Assembly: GCA_022113835.1 (NCBI GenBank)
Contig: JAILWY010000010.1
Location: 2,691,501 to 2,755,500 of the forward strand
DNA from: Atopsyche davidsoni
Lineage: Eukaryota; Arthropoda; Insecta; Trichoptera; Hydrobiosidae
Direction: 5' to 3'
DNA length: 64,000 nt
Part shown: piece by piece, positions 48,734 through 59,932 of the stretch
How the letters are laid out: every line of letters begins with the position of its first letter
Numbering within the stretch: position 1 is the first letter of the stretch
The notes under the pieces: generated by a model
The model's database searches: none
Told to the model about the DNA's origin: nothing
The model's input: the letters and a program-made list of their open reading frames with translations, nothing else
Position numbers and translations under genes: made by a program

Positions 48734-48965
48734 TTAATAATTATTCTCGGCATTTTTTTATTTGCACCACGTCGACTCGAGTTCCAAGTTTTCATAATTT
48801 TCGTATTTGTAATAAAGAAAATATCAAATAGCCTTTGAATACTTTCACTTGCCCATATGCTTCTTCCCTTTCGGTCTGCTACTTTAATTTTTCTTTGTCT
48901 TTTGACTTTCTGATGTCTTCTACTGTACGCCATTGGCAGAAACTTATGCTTAAAGTTATTCAATC
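48734..48965 (-). other. Unrecognised basic open frame next to the Helitron
   Basis: A 77-codon minus-strand frame (48730-48963) encodes a Lys/Arg-rich product, including MAYSRRHQKVKRQRKIKVAD. Its composition is less AT-driven than most frames here. Its stop lies two codons before the Helitron 3' terminus, so the Helitron insertion may have cut it. I do not recognise a family; it may be a decayed transposon or exon piece. Confidence 0.15.
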
Positions 48966-50020
48966 AAAATGATAAAACAAAGTTATATATTTGATGTGTT
49001 ATTTAAAGTTGTAACGCTGTTATAATTTTTTAAAAGTGACTTCAACTGAATATGCAGATGGATGAATATGGTTTCAGCGGAAATTCTTGAACAGCAGAGT
49101 TAGTAAAAACCGTCTAATTTTTGAATCGAAAAAAGTTATAAAATATAAAATCATATCAAATATTCCGCATAAATCTACATTAAGTTTGGAATATTTTATA
49201 CGGGATCCGTTACTTGGAGTACCTACCCTGCGTCTCAGTAATTTAAAAAATAAAATAAAAATGAGTTCTAAATTCATAATAAAAAAGACGGAACAGTTTT
49301 TGCATAAAATCAAAATTATGTGCCGGGTATTATAAAGATTGACTGAAAACGAAACTGGATTCTTGGGATAAGGGTTCGTAAAACAACACCGAAAATGATT
49401 TAAAAAACAAAAAATAAAAATTTACTATGTAAATTTATTAATTTTATTTTGCTTTATAGCTGTTTAATAAAATTTTCTACTATATGTAAAAGTATTAAAT
49501 TTTTTAAAATATATTTAAGCAATATGTGTATTTATTATTATTTTATATTTATTCAATTCCAAATTTTTTATTCCAATGAAATTAGAAACGTTGGAGCGAT
49601 TCAGCTTTGTTGCTAAATAATCTTTTTTAATTACAATTTTATTTTATTAAACAATTAGCATTAAAAAATGTTCGAGAAAAATAATACTCACAAAATAAAA
49701 CATTATGAATCTATAAAAATAATATCAATTCTATAAAATATAAATACAAAAAACGACACTTATATAGCGTCGTTCAATTTAATACGCACCCTATGATACA
49801 TTATTATTGAGAATAGGCTGTCACCAGGAAATGATTATTCAGTTTAATAGTTAATCTCTTCATTATTTTAGGAGACAGAGTAATTTAATATCAACTGCAA
49901 AGGTAACATATTTGTATAATATAAAAAAATATTTCATACAGGGATCATTTTTCACCTGTATTAGATTACAATAAAAAATAGGCTATCGGTTCTATTTCCA
50001 ATTAAACTTACATTAATAAA
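48966..50020. other. AT-rich DNA, no gene recognised
   Basis: Overlapping opposite frames at 49074-49335 have no recognisable product. Confidence 0.4.
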
Positions 50021-50182
50021 TTCAATATTTTTGACACAGAGTACTTGGTGGAATTCCATTTTAATATTTTTTAATAAAATACTTGAGTGCTTTTCCACAT
50101 TTTTATTTTTTTTAGTGACCGCTTTCGCCAACCTTTCACGTTGGCATTATCAAACAGAGATGTATTTTATTCAAAAATATTA
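50021..50182 (-). mobile_element. Penelope-like element fragment (PLE copy 4)
   Basis: Minus-strand copy running from the common end TTCAATATTTTTGAC (50021) through GAATTCCATTTTAATA to the hammerhead-like motif (50115-50159). There ACCGGT is changed to AGCGGT in element orientation, which breaks the short stem III palindrome. A 20-bp plus-strand scrap of the same repeat (50163-50182) follows, giving again an inverted arrangement. Confidence 0.65.
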
Positions 50183-50269
50183 AACTTACAACGTAAATAA
50201 TTCATACATGATCAATTTACTTTTTTTTTTTTTTATATATTTGGTAATATCTTAGCAATCCAAGTCCAC

Positions 50270-50645
50270 CGGTTCAACACTTAGGGGGATAAAAATATAT
50301 CCCTCTAATGGCACGCAGGCCATTTGCGTGCCGTCCCTGATTACTTTTCATCAAAGAGCAGTAGGCGTTGTGTTGTTTCACATCGGACAAGTGAAGGGGT
50401 GGGCAAGAAGTTGGGGGCCCGCGCAGTTGGAGCACATTGTCCGTGTCCCGGAGCTTCCGGCCTGCCCCGCGAGCCGCCAATCCCGCCGACTTATTCAACT
50501 AACTGGAACTTTTGTGGTCGCAAACTTAGCCGATGGAACTTCTTCGGATGGATCTTGGAAGACTCACCCCAACAATCTTCGCGCCGATGGTAACTTAAGG
50601 CCCCGCTCAAGGCGTCAATTATTTATATCAGCTTCCCATGAATGT
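50270..50645. other. GC-rich island
   Basis: Strongly GC-rich at 50390-50490. Two plus frames of 89 and 163 codons (50324-50593, 50328-50819) and a minus frame of 74 codons overlap here. Several simultaneous open frames are expected from stop-poor GC-rich DNA, and the 163-codon frame continues into the neighbouring mariner, which argues against a real gene. Confidence 0.35.
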
Positions 50646-50684
50646 GCTACTCAAAGAATATCTTTGTACACACACACATATATA

Positions 50685-51838
50685 TTGGGTCTATTCCTTA
50701 AAAACCTGTTTTTTTTAGGAAGTTTGAGTGTTTATCCATCGGAAGTTATAATATTTCCCATATTTTTGGCAATTTGTGGATGCCATCGAATCGACCCATT
50801 TTTTGATACCTTGGACTGAAGTGAAGCTTAATTCGGAAAGTCCAGAAGGCGCCAAGTCTGGACTATATGGCGGGTGGGGCAGAACTTCCCATCCGCTATT
50901 TTACAAATAGTTTTTAACGGGTTGAGCAACATGTGGACGAGCATTGTCATGTTGGAAAATCGATGTCTCGTGTCTGGTCTCCCATTCTGGCCCTTTTTTC
51001 TTCAATGCTCTCTTTTAACGAGTCAGATGTTGTTGGTACACCTCTTCAATAATGGTTTCACCCGGTTTTAAAACGTCATAATACACAAATTCCTTCTGGT
51101 CCCACCAAATATAGACCATTCTCTTGGTTGCGTGAATATTCTTTTTTGGTGTCGATTTGGCTGGTTGGATGGGGTTCAAATACGATTTTTTGCTCTTTGG
51201 GTTGTCTTAATGAATCCATTTTCCATTGGCAGTAACAATTCGGTGCAAAAATGACTTCTTTTTATGACGCTCGAGCAGCATTTTAGACATGCAAAATCGC
51301 CTTTTCACGTCTCTCGGGTTCAACTCGTATGACATCCAATTGCCTTGCTTCTGGATGAATACCAATGCTTTAAGCACTTGGAAACGGATGCTTGAATTAA
51401 GTCCAATGATTTTGCAAGTTTTTCTTGTGATTGACACGAGTCTTTCTCTTCTTTCTTTATCTTCAAACTTTTTCGGCTGTCCAGGCCGTTTTTGTCTTTG
51501 CTGTCAAAATCGCCACTTTTAAAGCGTTGAAACCTCTCAAAACACTGTATTTTCGCAAAAATATGTTTGTCATACAATTCCACGAGCAAACAATGACTTT
51601 CGGCTGCAGTTTTTTTAGCAAAAAAGTGACTTCCGCAAATGCTATTTTTTCGCCATTTTTCAAAATTTTCCATAATTGAAAAATACACGATGCGCACAAG
51701 CAAATCAAAGACTGTCGACTGATTTTGACAGCTAATGAATAGAGCTTTAAAATGACACGTATATTAATGATTTGCTACAGCGCATACAAAAGTTTTGGCA
51801 TCTTATGTCAAATTCCTTTTTTTAAGTTATAGACCTAT
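50685..51838 (-). mobile_element. Mariner family B, copy 2 (longest, inactive)
   Basis: TTGGGTCTATTCCTTAAAAA at the left end is mirrored at the right (inverse TAGGTCTATAACTTAAAAA), with TA at both borders. On the minus strand the protein remnant runs in order. First comes the N-terminal DNA-binding domain from 51674 (MENFEKWRKN, AAESHCLLVELYD, KSGDFDSKDK). Then YELNPRDVKRRF and FLHRIVTANGKWIH, where the usual GDEKW has lost its catalytic Asp. MVYIWWDQKEFVYYDVLKPG and QHDNARPHVAQP, which keep the second Asp, follow. The last block is PPYSPDLAPSG with the third Asp. About 30 bp after PDLAPS are deleted, and several stops and frameshifts interrupt the frame. Confidence 0.93.
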
Positions 51839-51869
51839 TATATATATATATATGTGAAATCAGTATTAA

Positions 51870-52680
51870 AATATACGGTAGGCTACTAAATAACATTCGT
51901 TATGCTGATGACACTGTTCTTCTAACAGACAGATGACGACTAACAGACCCTAGTCGACAAAGTCAACGATGTTAGCCGTAAGTACAGCCTCTCCATGAAC
52001 ATAAAAAAAACGAAAATATGGGTTGTCATTAGACAACTTCAATATCAGCATTTACAACAACGTATTGAAAAGAGTTAATAAGTGTAAATACTGCAGCTGT
52101 TTAAATGAGAACTGGGATCCTGATCAGGAAAATAAAATGAGAACTGAGAAGCACGCAGTACATGAAATATAACACTGAAATCTCGTTGGAGAATCACCAA
52201 GTTTTATGTCGTCTCAGTTCTTCTTTAAAGAGTTGAAACTTGGACACTCCTACTAAGAAAAAAATTGAGGGGGCAGAAATGTGGCTATATATGAAAATCC
52301 TTAAAACACAATGGGTTGTGACCGCGTCACAAATGAAAGAGTCTAGCGCAAAGAAAAAGAACTCTTGATGTTGGTAAAGAAGCGGAAGGTCTCCTATTTT
52401 GGCCACTTTTTTCGTAACAGTAAATAAAGCATACTCCAGCTGATTGCCCAAGAAAAATCGAAGGAAAAAGGGGCATTGGAAGAAGGAAGTTTATGTGGAT
52501 GTGGAATTTGTGCCAGAAGCTAGGGGTCGAAAGTCCGGCCGAATTAGTGAGAAATATGTTCGATGAAATGGTCAACAACCTTCTATGAAGAGAGGCATCA
52601 GAAGAAGAAGAAGAATGTATATCGCACACGGTACTGGTCATAATTTATTCAAATAAAGTCGATAAAGCAAAAAAAATATT
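51870..52680 (+). mobile_element. RTE-like LINE, 5'-truncated 3' end
   Basis: Encodes IRYADDTVLLTDR at 51892-51930, the catalytic YADD of reverse transcriptase. Then come SLSMNIKKTKI, CKYCSCLNENWDPDQE and, further on, YFGHFFRNSKYSLLQLI, GRRKFMWMWNLCQKL and a 3' (GAA)n-rich end (near 52602-52615) with poly-A-like tail around 52672. This order is that of the RT C-terminal part of insect RTE-type or related LINEs. Many stops and frameshifts are present. It starts just after the mariner right end. Confidence 0.8.
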
Positions 52681-53235
52681 AATAAAGGATGATTATCTTG
52701 CAATTAATACAGCCAATCTAGATGTTTAATCAATGTATAATAAACATATTTATGCTTATTAGAACTCAGAATAGTTTTTTCTATTTTATAACCTTCTGTT
52801 ATATACATATATATAAGTAAAAGTAAATGGTTGACGAAAATCCCTGTGTGAGATGCTCTTATATATTTTTTAGTTTGCATTTTGCAACATAGACCGTCTG
52901 TACTATTGCAGGTTGCCGTAAGCACACGATTTTCTGGCAGAATATTCCAATTTTCCATGCATTCTTGAAAATATGATAACATGGAATTTTTAGAAGTTCA
53001 TTTTCACTATCTGGTTTATAAGTGTAGTTCGGTATTATAACTAGTTTTAGATAGAACAATATTTTATTAGCCTTAAAAAATATTGGATTGTTGACTTTGT
53101 TGTTAGATCTTTGACACTACTTTATTATGCAAACTCTTATGTTTGTTGTATGGTTTTCGCTTAGAAAGGTTTGGTTAAATATTATTATTCATATTTACAG
53201 TTCATCTTTTAAAAAAATAGTTCTTCAATTTTTTA
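52681..53235. other. AT-rich DNA with short minus-strand frames
   Basis: Frames 52704-52982 and 52859-53059 (minus) overlap each other. Neither is recognisable. Confidence 0.35.
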
Positions 53236-53239
53236 AACA

Positions 53240-53614
53240 ATGAGTATCTCTTTGTTGTTTTATCATATTTTATGCATTTTTGTGGATTTATACGTTTATC
53301 ATGTTTATTTTAATCCGAAAAAGGTGTTGCTCACCAACAAGTTGTTATGGCCTTTGTTTATTTCTAAGCTCCCAAAGGAACTGATGGACCGAAATATCAA
53401 ATCAACAGGAAGAGCACATTTCTCTTCGGGAGAACAATACATCGCAGAAGACCGCACTAAAATAATTCCACGGGAAAAAATCTATCTTGAAAATCATCCT
53501 TCCAGAAACTTACAATCTCCGAGTAACTTACACAAAGACCCTACTTCTAGGCGCGGAATAGAAACGCTCACCTCGAGAGCCTTCACAGCAGGGCGGTTGC
53601 AGACCTCAACATAA
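53240..53614 (+). other. 124-codon open frame, unrecognised
   Basis: Begins with a hydrophobic stretch (ISLLFYHILCIFVDLYVYHV), then a GC-richer part from about 53320 with more balanced amino acids (ELMDRNIKSTGRAHFSSGEQ, SRNLQSPSNLHKDP). The changed composition of the second half is the only hint of coding or conservation. No family is recognised, and no clear upstream promoter or splice signals settle it. Confidence 0.15.
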
Positions 53615-54395
53615 ATATTTTTCTACACAATGTTGAATGAAAACTAAACAAATAATTATTTATGTACAACCTTTAGCACGCTATTCCACGAAAGCGTTAA
53701 ATATATGCATTGTTATTCAAAATCTGATATTTCAGCAGGTGTTGTAGAAATGCAATAGAACGGCGTTTTCCCACTGTTATAGTATTCCGTGAAATGCTTT
53801 TTTAGTACTATTTAAAATATGGTTTAGTTTAGTTATTAAAGTTGTGGTGTGGAATTGAGACCCACAATACGTATAAGATAGATAACTGATCATATTTTTC
53901 AATACACAAAACTCGTCTTTAAGTTTTAAAATATAAATGTACAGCTCGTTACTCGTTTAAAACAAAGATTTGATGTTATTGATAAATAATCATTTTGTGA
54001 CTAAATAAAATATTTTTTTGTTTCATGAGATAAAACAAAAAAAAAAAAAAAACTCTTCAATGCCGTGTATATCTCAGGTTTTTACAAATACTTGACGATA
54101 CGGTGTTTTTGACCTTTCAGTCCTGGTACTGGAAATCGAGTAGAATTAAATCTCATCTACAAAGATGGCCTTTTAGAACCTCAAAATTCTAGTATTTACG
54201 TATTTGTGCAATCAGTATAAATTTGAATTTGCAGGTATTTATTTGTGGCTACGTTGTTGAGGGTTGGTTCTGATATCATGCTTGATTTATTTAAACTTCT
54301 TGGAAATTTATAATACTTCCAGTACCGGGACCGAAACGTCATTTCAATCGATGCATATTAGAACTAGCAGGTATTATTTCGTAGTAATACTATTT
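53615..54395. other. AT-rich DNA, poly-A run
   Basis: A long poly-A run near 54034-54050. Nothing else recognised. Confidence 0.4.
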
Positions 54396-54400
54396 TCAGG

Positions 54401-54609
54401 GTTATCGGACCGAGGGTTGGTTTTGAGGCCCTGTCTTGCTGCGGCGTGCCCGGTGTACGTTCACTTATTGGCCCGGGCAGCATGCATTTTTGATGACCGT
54501 GATATCCTGGCGTGATGGAATGGAGCGTTGTTCGCGGACGCCCTCGCAGGTGGTAAAATTTGTTTCGTCTGGCCAGGGGAATCTCATCAGGTATGCTGCC
54601 AGCGTCGCA
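54401..54609 (+). other. Possible exon in a GC-rich island
   Basis: ATACTATTTTCAG|GGTTA is a strong acceptor and GTCGCAG|GTAAGGG a strong donor. Between them lie 209 nt of GC-rich DNA in AT-rich flanks. Alternative donors (ATCAG|GTATGC, CGCAG|GTGGTA) lie upstream of the last. No frame is open across the whole piece, so it would be a 5' UTR or non-coding exon. An ATG at 54499 opens MTVISWRDGMERCSRTPSQV and stays open through the donor. The rest of the gene is not visible. The coincidence of island borders and splice sites is the main argument. Confidence 0.35.
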
Positions 54610-54827
54610 GGTAAGGGATGATTGACTTGGGCCTGGTATCTGATTTCTACACTAGCTGGGTGCTGAATCAGATATTATAATGAATTATTTTGTGATGGGC
54701 ATTTGTACCGTGCGTATTTTAAATTTGACATTATGTTTGAATAACAAAAAAAATACTCGTTTTTTGTGAATGGCATGTTTATGATCATTTTTTTAAGAAG
54801 ATCGTTTATGTGATATACAGGGTGTCC

Positions 54828-55369
54828 AAAGAGAGTATCGGGTTTTTGTTAGTTCAGTAAAACAAAAACTACTTGTAATCAAGTATTTTTTTATTGTTGA
54901 TTATAAGAATACAAAATGGGATTTTTTTTCAAAAAGATGATATTATCCAAATGGTGACCGTTACGCTGCTGGCACTCTTATAATCTGAAACAAAGATTAC
55001 TGATAACACGCTGATACATAGCCCTCGATATTGCTGCCATTTCTGACCTGATGTTTTGTTTCAATTCCGTTAGGTTCGTCGGATTATTCTCATAATCCCT
55101 ACTTTTAAGGTATACCCATACGAAATAGTCAAGAGGGCTAAGGTCGGGGCTTCTGGGAGGCCAGTTGATGTTACCTCTATGTGAAATGACGTTATTAGGG
55201 AATTATTCGTTAACAGCTTCAATTGATTGATTGGATGTATGCCAAGTTGGAACCACGTTTTTGAGTTGAAACCTTGAAACTCCTGCAACTCTGGGCCCAA
55301 AATTTTTTGCAGCATATCGCCATAACGTTAACTATTCACATTCACCCGATACTCTTTTTGGACACCCTG
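54828..55369 (-). mobile_element. Deleted DDE transposon with intact terminal repeats
   Basis: A 542-bp element flanked by TA. Left CAGGGTGTCCAAAGAGAGTA and right, inverted, CAGGGTGTCCAAAAAGAGTA agree at all but one position. On the minus strand it encodes ISHRGNINWPPRSPDLSPLD, YFVWVYLKSRDYENNP, ELKQNIRSEMAAISRAMYQR and ends ECQQRNGHHLDNIIF after a stop. This is the C-terminal quarter of the same transposase found at 41588-41889. The DNA-binding part and the first two catalytic residues are deleted. Intact ends mean it could still be moved in trans. Confidence 0.9.
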
Positions 55370-57185
55370 TATATCATAAAATAAGTTTTGTAAGGTTTAT
55401 ATTAGAAAATTTAGTCAAATTTGATGAACGATAATTATAAATTAGTTTTTACAATCTAATGTAATTTTTATGTGATTTTGATGTGATATGTAATTTGAAA
55501 TATCTAAAAGCACACTAATTATAATAATTTTTTCTGTTACATATTTTTATTATAAAGTAAGAATGCTCACATTTTATATTAAAAAAATATTTATGGTAAT
55601 AAAAAAAAATGATCAGACTGAATTCTGATGTATTTCATATATCTATTCAGTCAGTTGAAAACTAAAAATATCGCGTGACTTACTTTCCAAAGAACTGATT
55701 TTATTATTTAATCTAAAAAAATAATATCATATATTTTTCTAACAACACATACATTTATATATATTAATTTTTACAGTTTCGTAGTAAGGCATATTTGCGT
55801 TTCTCAAGTAGAACACGTGGGAGCAAATATTGCTTTTAAGTCGACCTGGCTAGAGTTTTTTTTAGTAATTTATTTTTTTCATGACTGAATTTTTTTGTTA
55901 TATAGTACTTTTATATGATTGCTTTATATGATTATATGATGGCTTTATATGATATCTCATATTTTAAAGACATTTAATATAAACACAACATTTAACACAT
56001 TCTTTTTTTAGATGAATCACAAAATAAATATTTAAAAAATCATAAAATTTATTTTATACATACACGTAATAATAAATTCATTATCATACCAAGTAGGCAG
56101 GATATAATAAACCTGATTATTTGAAATACTTGGTTCTTGAGTTTTTTTAGTGATCTGACGTTTGAGGGCATGGAAAATGGTAATGATTGAACTGCTTTGA
56201 AGATGCTCCCAACACCGACACCGAAACTTTAGATCACCAATCGAGATGTCGCATAGCAACTTAGATCAGATAATAAATAAAAATAGGGCATATTAATTAA
56301 TATTTGACATAAAAATAAGCATTGTATTAAGATATGTTTTTAGAAAATCAAGTATGTATTGTTATTATCAAATTTGGTTACTCAAATTTAGTTAAAATAC
56401 ATTGAGATGAAAAAGTACATGCATCTAAACGTATTAAATTAACTTTAATATTAAATGAACATGCTAGTATTTTTTAATAAAAAAATTAAAAATCACACCA
56501 TACAGCGATACATTACGTCCATTGACAAAATCAATCAGTTTAGATGACAAAAATAGACTAGGTGCCCTATAATACCCCTCGGGCACAAATAGGTTACCTT
56601 ATAAATGAGAAGTAGGGCTATTAATTTAAGCAGGTCTTTATAGAAGCGAAGAAAAAACCGGTCCTAGCCGAAACAAGGTCTCCTCCAAGACACGAAATGG
56701 AATAAGTAAATTGTTTATAAGCAAAATGGAAAAAGGACGCAATGCAAATGACAAACGGGTACGTATTACGTAAAAGGTTGTTGTCTTTCTCGGCTGTGCT
56801 GTACGAGAGGAGTATTTACTTTATTGTTCTCATGCATTATTCATACAGTTTCATTATTGAATTAAATGGTAACCTACTGAGTTATTCTTACGTTGAGAGC
56901 TGCGTATGATAAAGGGATCCTCAGACTTTTCGTTACGGCTGAATTTATTTGCAGCGCACGATGTAAAGTTGAAAATGATTGCACGTTGAAATATTAGCGT
57001 ACATTAAAAATACATAATGAAAACGTATCTAGAATACCGTAGTACTTTAATGATTTGACAATACCAAAGTGATTTACGGAAGTTTTGTAAACATTTCAAA
57101 TATCTAAATTTTACACAAGTTTTTTGCTTATGCAAGTGTTTTTATGCTTATGCAGTTGTGAGGATGTGATTTATATAAAATATAC
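55370..57185. other. AT-rich DNA, no gene recognised
   Basis: GATTATATGATGGCTTTATA-like short tandem copies occur near 55915-55950. No coding similarity. The minus frame 56032-56259 is not recognisable. Confidence 0.45.
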
Positions 57186-57189
57186 GCAC

Positions 57190-57560
57190 GCTTTCGGAAA
57201 CTGCGATGTACCCGAATACCCGAGCCGAAGACGGGATAGAGTCGTATATCTAAACACCCGTCGAATACCTTAACAATAATTTAATAGTCACATTGTTCGC
57301 ATGATTGATTATAAAGCCCACCGCGGTTTCATTAAGGATATTAGGCGCGAACAGTGCACAGCTTATGGGGCAAAAAATAGCAGCCGACGTGCAAAAAGTT
57401 GGGAGCCGCCATTGTGGGTGACCCGCCGACCTGCCTCATCCCCGCGCCTGCGGATGACTGGTCCAAACAATGCGATATGTTTTTTGATTATCTCGCGACG
57501 TTACACTTTCGTTCGCATCACGGCACCTCAGACCGAGCGCTGTACAATTAATGACGTTAA
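57190..57560. other. GC-rich, CpG-rich island
   Basis: GC-rich DNA, densest at 57325-57460, with GCCGCCATTGTGGG (YY1/Pho- and SOX-like core). The 137-codon frame 57301-57714 crosses it and runs into the tandem array, so it is unlikely to be a gene. The island immediately precedes the array. Confidence 0.35.
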
Positions 57561-57564
57561 AAAC

Positions 57565-58800
57565 TTTGATACGCTTTGTGCTTTTTTGTGTTTGCTCATT
57601 TTTAACGAATGTTTGTGCGAAGTTTCGGCTCCAGTTGTTTTCGGCGCTGGTGCAAAATCAATGTCTGAAATTGTTCTATATGTGTGTAGTTTTTCTCATC
57701 AAATGTTCGCCTAAATGTTTATCTAACCTCAGGTAGATTGTTTGTTACTGACCCAAATTTATATCCTAGTTTCGGCGCTGGTGCAAAATCAATGTCTGAA
57801 ATTGTTCTATATGTGTGTAATTTTTCTCATCAAATGTTCACCTAAACGTTTATCTAACCTCAGGTTTATTTGTGGTTTTTTGTGATTGCTCATTTTTAAC
57901 GAATGTTTGTGCGAAGTTTCGACTCCAGTTGTTCTCGGCGCTGGTGCAAAATCAATGTCTGAAATTGTTCTATATGTGTGTAGTTTTTCTCATCAAATGT
58001 TCGCCTAAATGTTTATCTAACCTCAGGTAGATTGTTTGTTACTGACCCAAATTTATATCCTAGTTTCGGCTATTTTCGGCGCTGGTGCAAAATCAATGTC
58101 TGAAATTGTTCTACACGTGTGTAGTTTTTCTCATCAAATGTTCACCTAAACGTTTATCTAACCTCAGGTTTATTTGTGGTTTTTTATGTTTGCTCATTTT
58201 TAACGAATGTTTATGCGAAGTTTCGGCTCCAGTTGTTTTCGGCGCTGGTGCAAAATCAATGTCCGAAATCGTTATATATGTGTAGCCAATTAAATTTTTC
58301 TCATCAAATGTTCGCCTAAATGTTTATCTAACCTCAGGTTGATTGTTTGCTACTGACCCAAATTTATATCCTAGTTTCGGCTCCAGTTGTTTTCGACGCT
58401 GGTGCAAAATCAAAGTCTGAATATGTTCTATATGTGTGTAATTTTTCTCATCAAATGTTCACCTAAACGTTTATTATACCTCAGGTTTATTTGTAGTTTT
58501 TTGTGTTTGCTCATTTTTAACGAATGGTTGTGCAAAGTTTCGGCTCCAAGTGTTTTCGGCGCTGGTGCAAAATCAATGTCCGAAATCGTTATATATATGT
58601 AGCCGACTATATTTTTCTCATCAAATGTTCACTTAAATGTTTATCTAACCTCAGATTGATTGTTTGATACTGATCCAAATTTATATCCCAGCATCAATAT
58701 TATAATGTTAAGTTTACGTTGATACGCTTTGTGCTTTTTTGTGTTAGTTCATTTTAAACAAATGTTATTGCAAAGTTCTTGTTTCAATTGTTTTTGAAAT
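57565..58800 (+). repeat. Dimeric tandem array, about 304-bp period
   Basis: GGCGCTGGTGCAAAATCAAT recurs (with small changes) at 57643, 57774, 57937, 58078, 58241, 58395 and 58558. Spacing alternates about 131-154 and 163 bp, so two subunit types form a higher-order unit of about 294-317 bp. One type carries TTGCTCATTTTTAACGAATG and CGAAGTTTCGGCTCCAGTTG, the other TTACTGACCCAAATTTATAT. Both share TTTTTCTCATCAAATGTTC and GTTTATCTAACCTCAGGT. A diverged terminal unit (58716-58800) leads directly into the short frame at 58829. Open frames inside (for example 58085-58285) are by-products of repetition. Confidence 0.92.
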
Positions 58801-58828
58801 TAATTTTGATCGTGTTTATTATTTTAAA

Positions 58829-59203
58829 ATGACTGAAGACTCAACTGAAAGCATTCAACCAACTAGCCGATTTTTAAATAAAGACTACAAGTCCGGGCGA
58901 AAATTTAAATCCTTGCTTTAAAACGCGAATCCTCAAGTTGATGTTTGGGCTTACATTTATAACAGTTTGCTTTTAAGTTATTTGAAGAATTGAGCCATTA
59001 AAAGTAAACAAAATAACTTTTTATGATACTTTAGCTTCTTTGAATAAATCATGTAGTTTTAAGAAAAACATAAATCACAATTAAAAACTAAACTGACAAC
59101 TTAATGTTTTCAGATGTCACTGACTGTCTCGGCTTCAAAATTTTATCGATTAAAACTGAAGCACTGCAAGGAAATTGCAATTTTCATAAGGAAGCTGAAA
59201 ACA
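58829..59203 (+). pseudogene. Decayed short reading frame after the array
   Basis: ATG at 58829 opens MTEDSTESIQPTSRFLNKDY through to LL, a TAA at 58919, and then the same frame continues NANPQVDVWAYIYNSLLLSY to a TGA at 58991. A single stop within an otherwise plausible frame suggests a decayed gene or TE protein. Farther on, AATGTTTTCAG|ATGTCACTG (acceptor at 59113) starts a second open segment to 59198. An AATAAA lies near 59290. I do not recognise the protein. The array upstream would be its 5' region. Confidence 0.2.
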
Positions 59204-59920
59204 GGGGGAAAAATTAAGCCTGAGCAAGTTCATAATTAAAACTTAATTGTTCCTACATAGGGAAAACTCATCTTCCGAAACCATATACCAATAAAGCCAT
59301 ATGGGGTAGTTTATAATAGCATTGTATCATCAAATAAAGATTATTTATAAATGTGTGAGTACACGTTTACATTTAATATTTATTATAAAAAAATTTGCGC
59401 TACTGTTTTAATTTTTAGAAATATATATTTAGATTTTAAGTCAATAAGTTTAAAATATACGATATTTTTAAAATACACCATAAAATATTTTAATTGAAAA
59501 GTTCGTTTTATTGTTATATTTAAAAAAAGGAGTGTTTGATTTCTTTTATCTGTAATATGATATTTTTTATATACCTAACAATAGTTGTTGTTCATAAATT
59601 TATTAAAATAATCCAATTTGATAAATAATCACTGCCATTTATTGAGAATCATCAATAAAGTAAAACATATGGGGTAGATTTTGATAAAAATTTAAAATGT
59701 TAATGGAAAACTAGGGGTTTCAATTTAACCTTTTAGGAAAAGTTCTAGAAATATATATTTTTAAAATTAAGCATTATCACAAAATGAAAAAAATAACAAT
59801 ATATATTTAGTAACACAAGTTTTTTCTATCTCAAAATGAAATTGGTTGTTTAAAAGCTTATTAAAGTTTCAATAAAGGAATCAATTTCCAATATAGTGTA
59901 TTCAATTTTAAGTATTCATA
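59204..59920. other. AT-rich DNA, no gene recognised
   Basis: Nothing recognised apart from two CATATGGGGTAG sequences near 59299 and 59669. Confidence 0.4.
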
Positions 59921-59932
59921 TTTAAACCGCAG

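Noticed and set aside
50328..50819. 163-codon plus-strand frame, the longest in the window
   Set aside because: It runs from a stop-poor GC-rich island into the terminal part of a mariner on the opposite strand, overlaps other frames, and shows no domain.
51289..51703. Overlapping frames on both strands as separate genes
   Set aside because: They are frames through the mariner family B transposase remnant; only the minus-strand translation matches transposase.
52194..52641. Minus-strand frames of 85 and 104 codons
   Set aside because: They are antisense to the RTE-like reverse transcriptase remnant, which reads on the plus strand.
57301..57714. 137-codon frame
   Set aside because: It spans a GC-rich island and continues into a tandem array; the C-terminal half is repeat sequence and no motif is visible.
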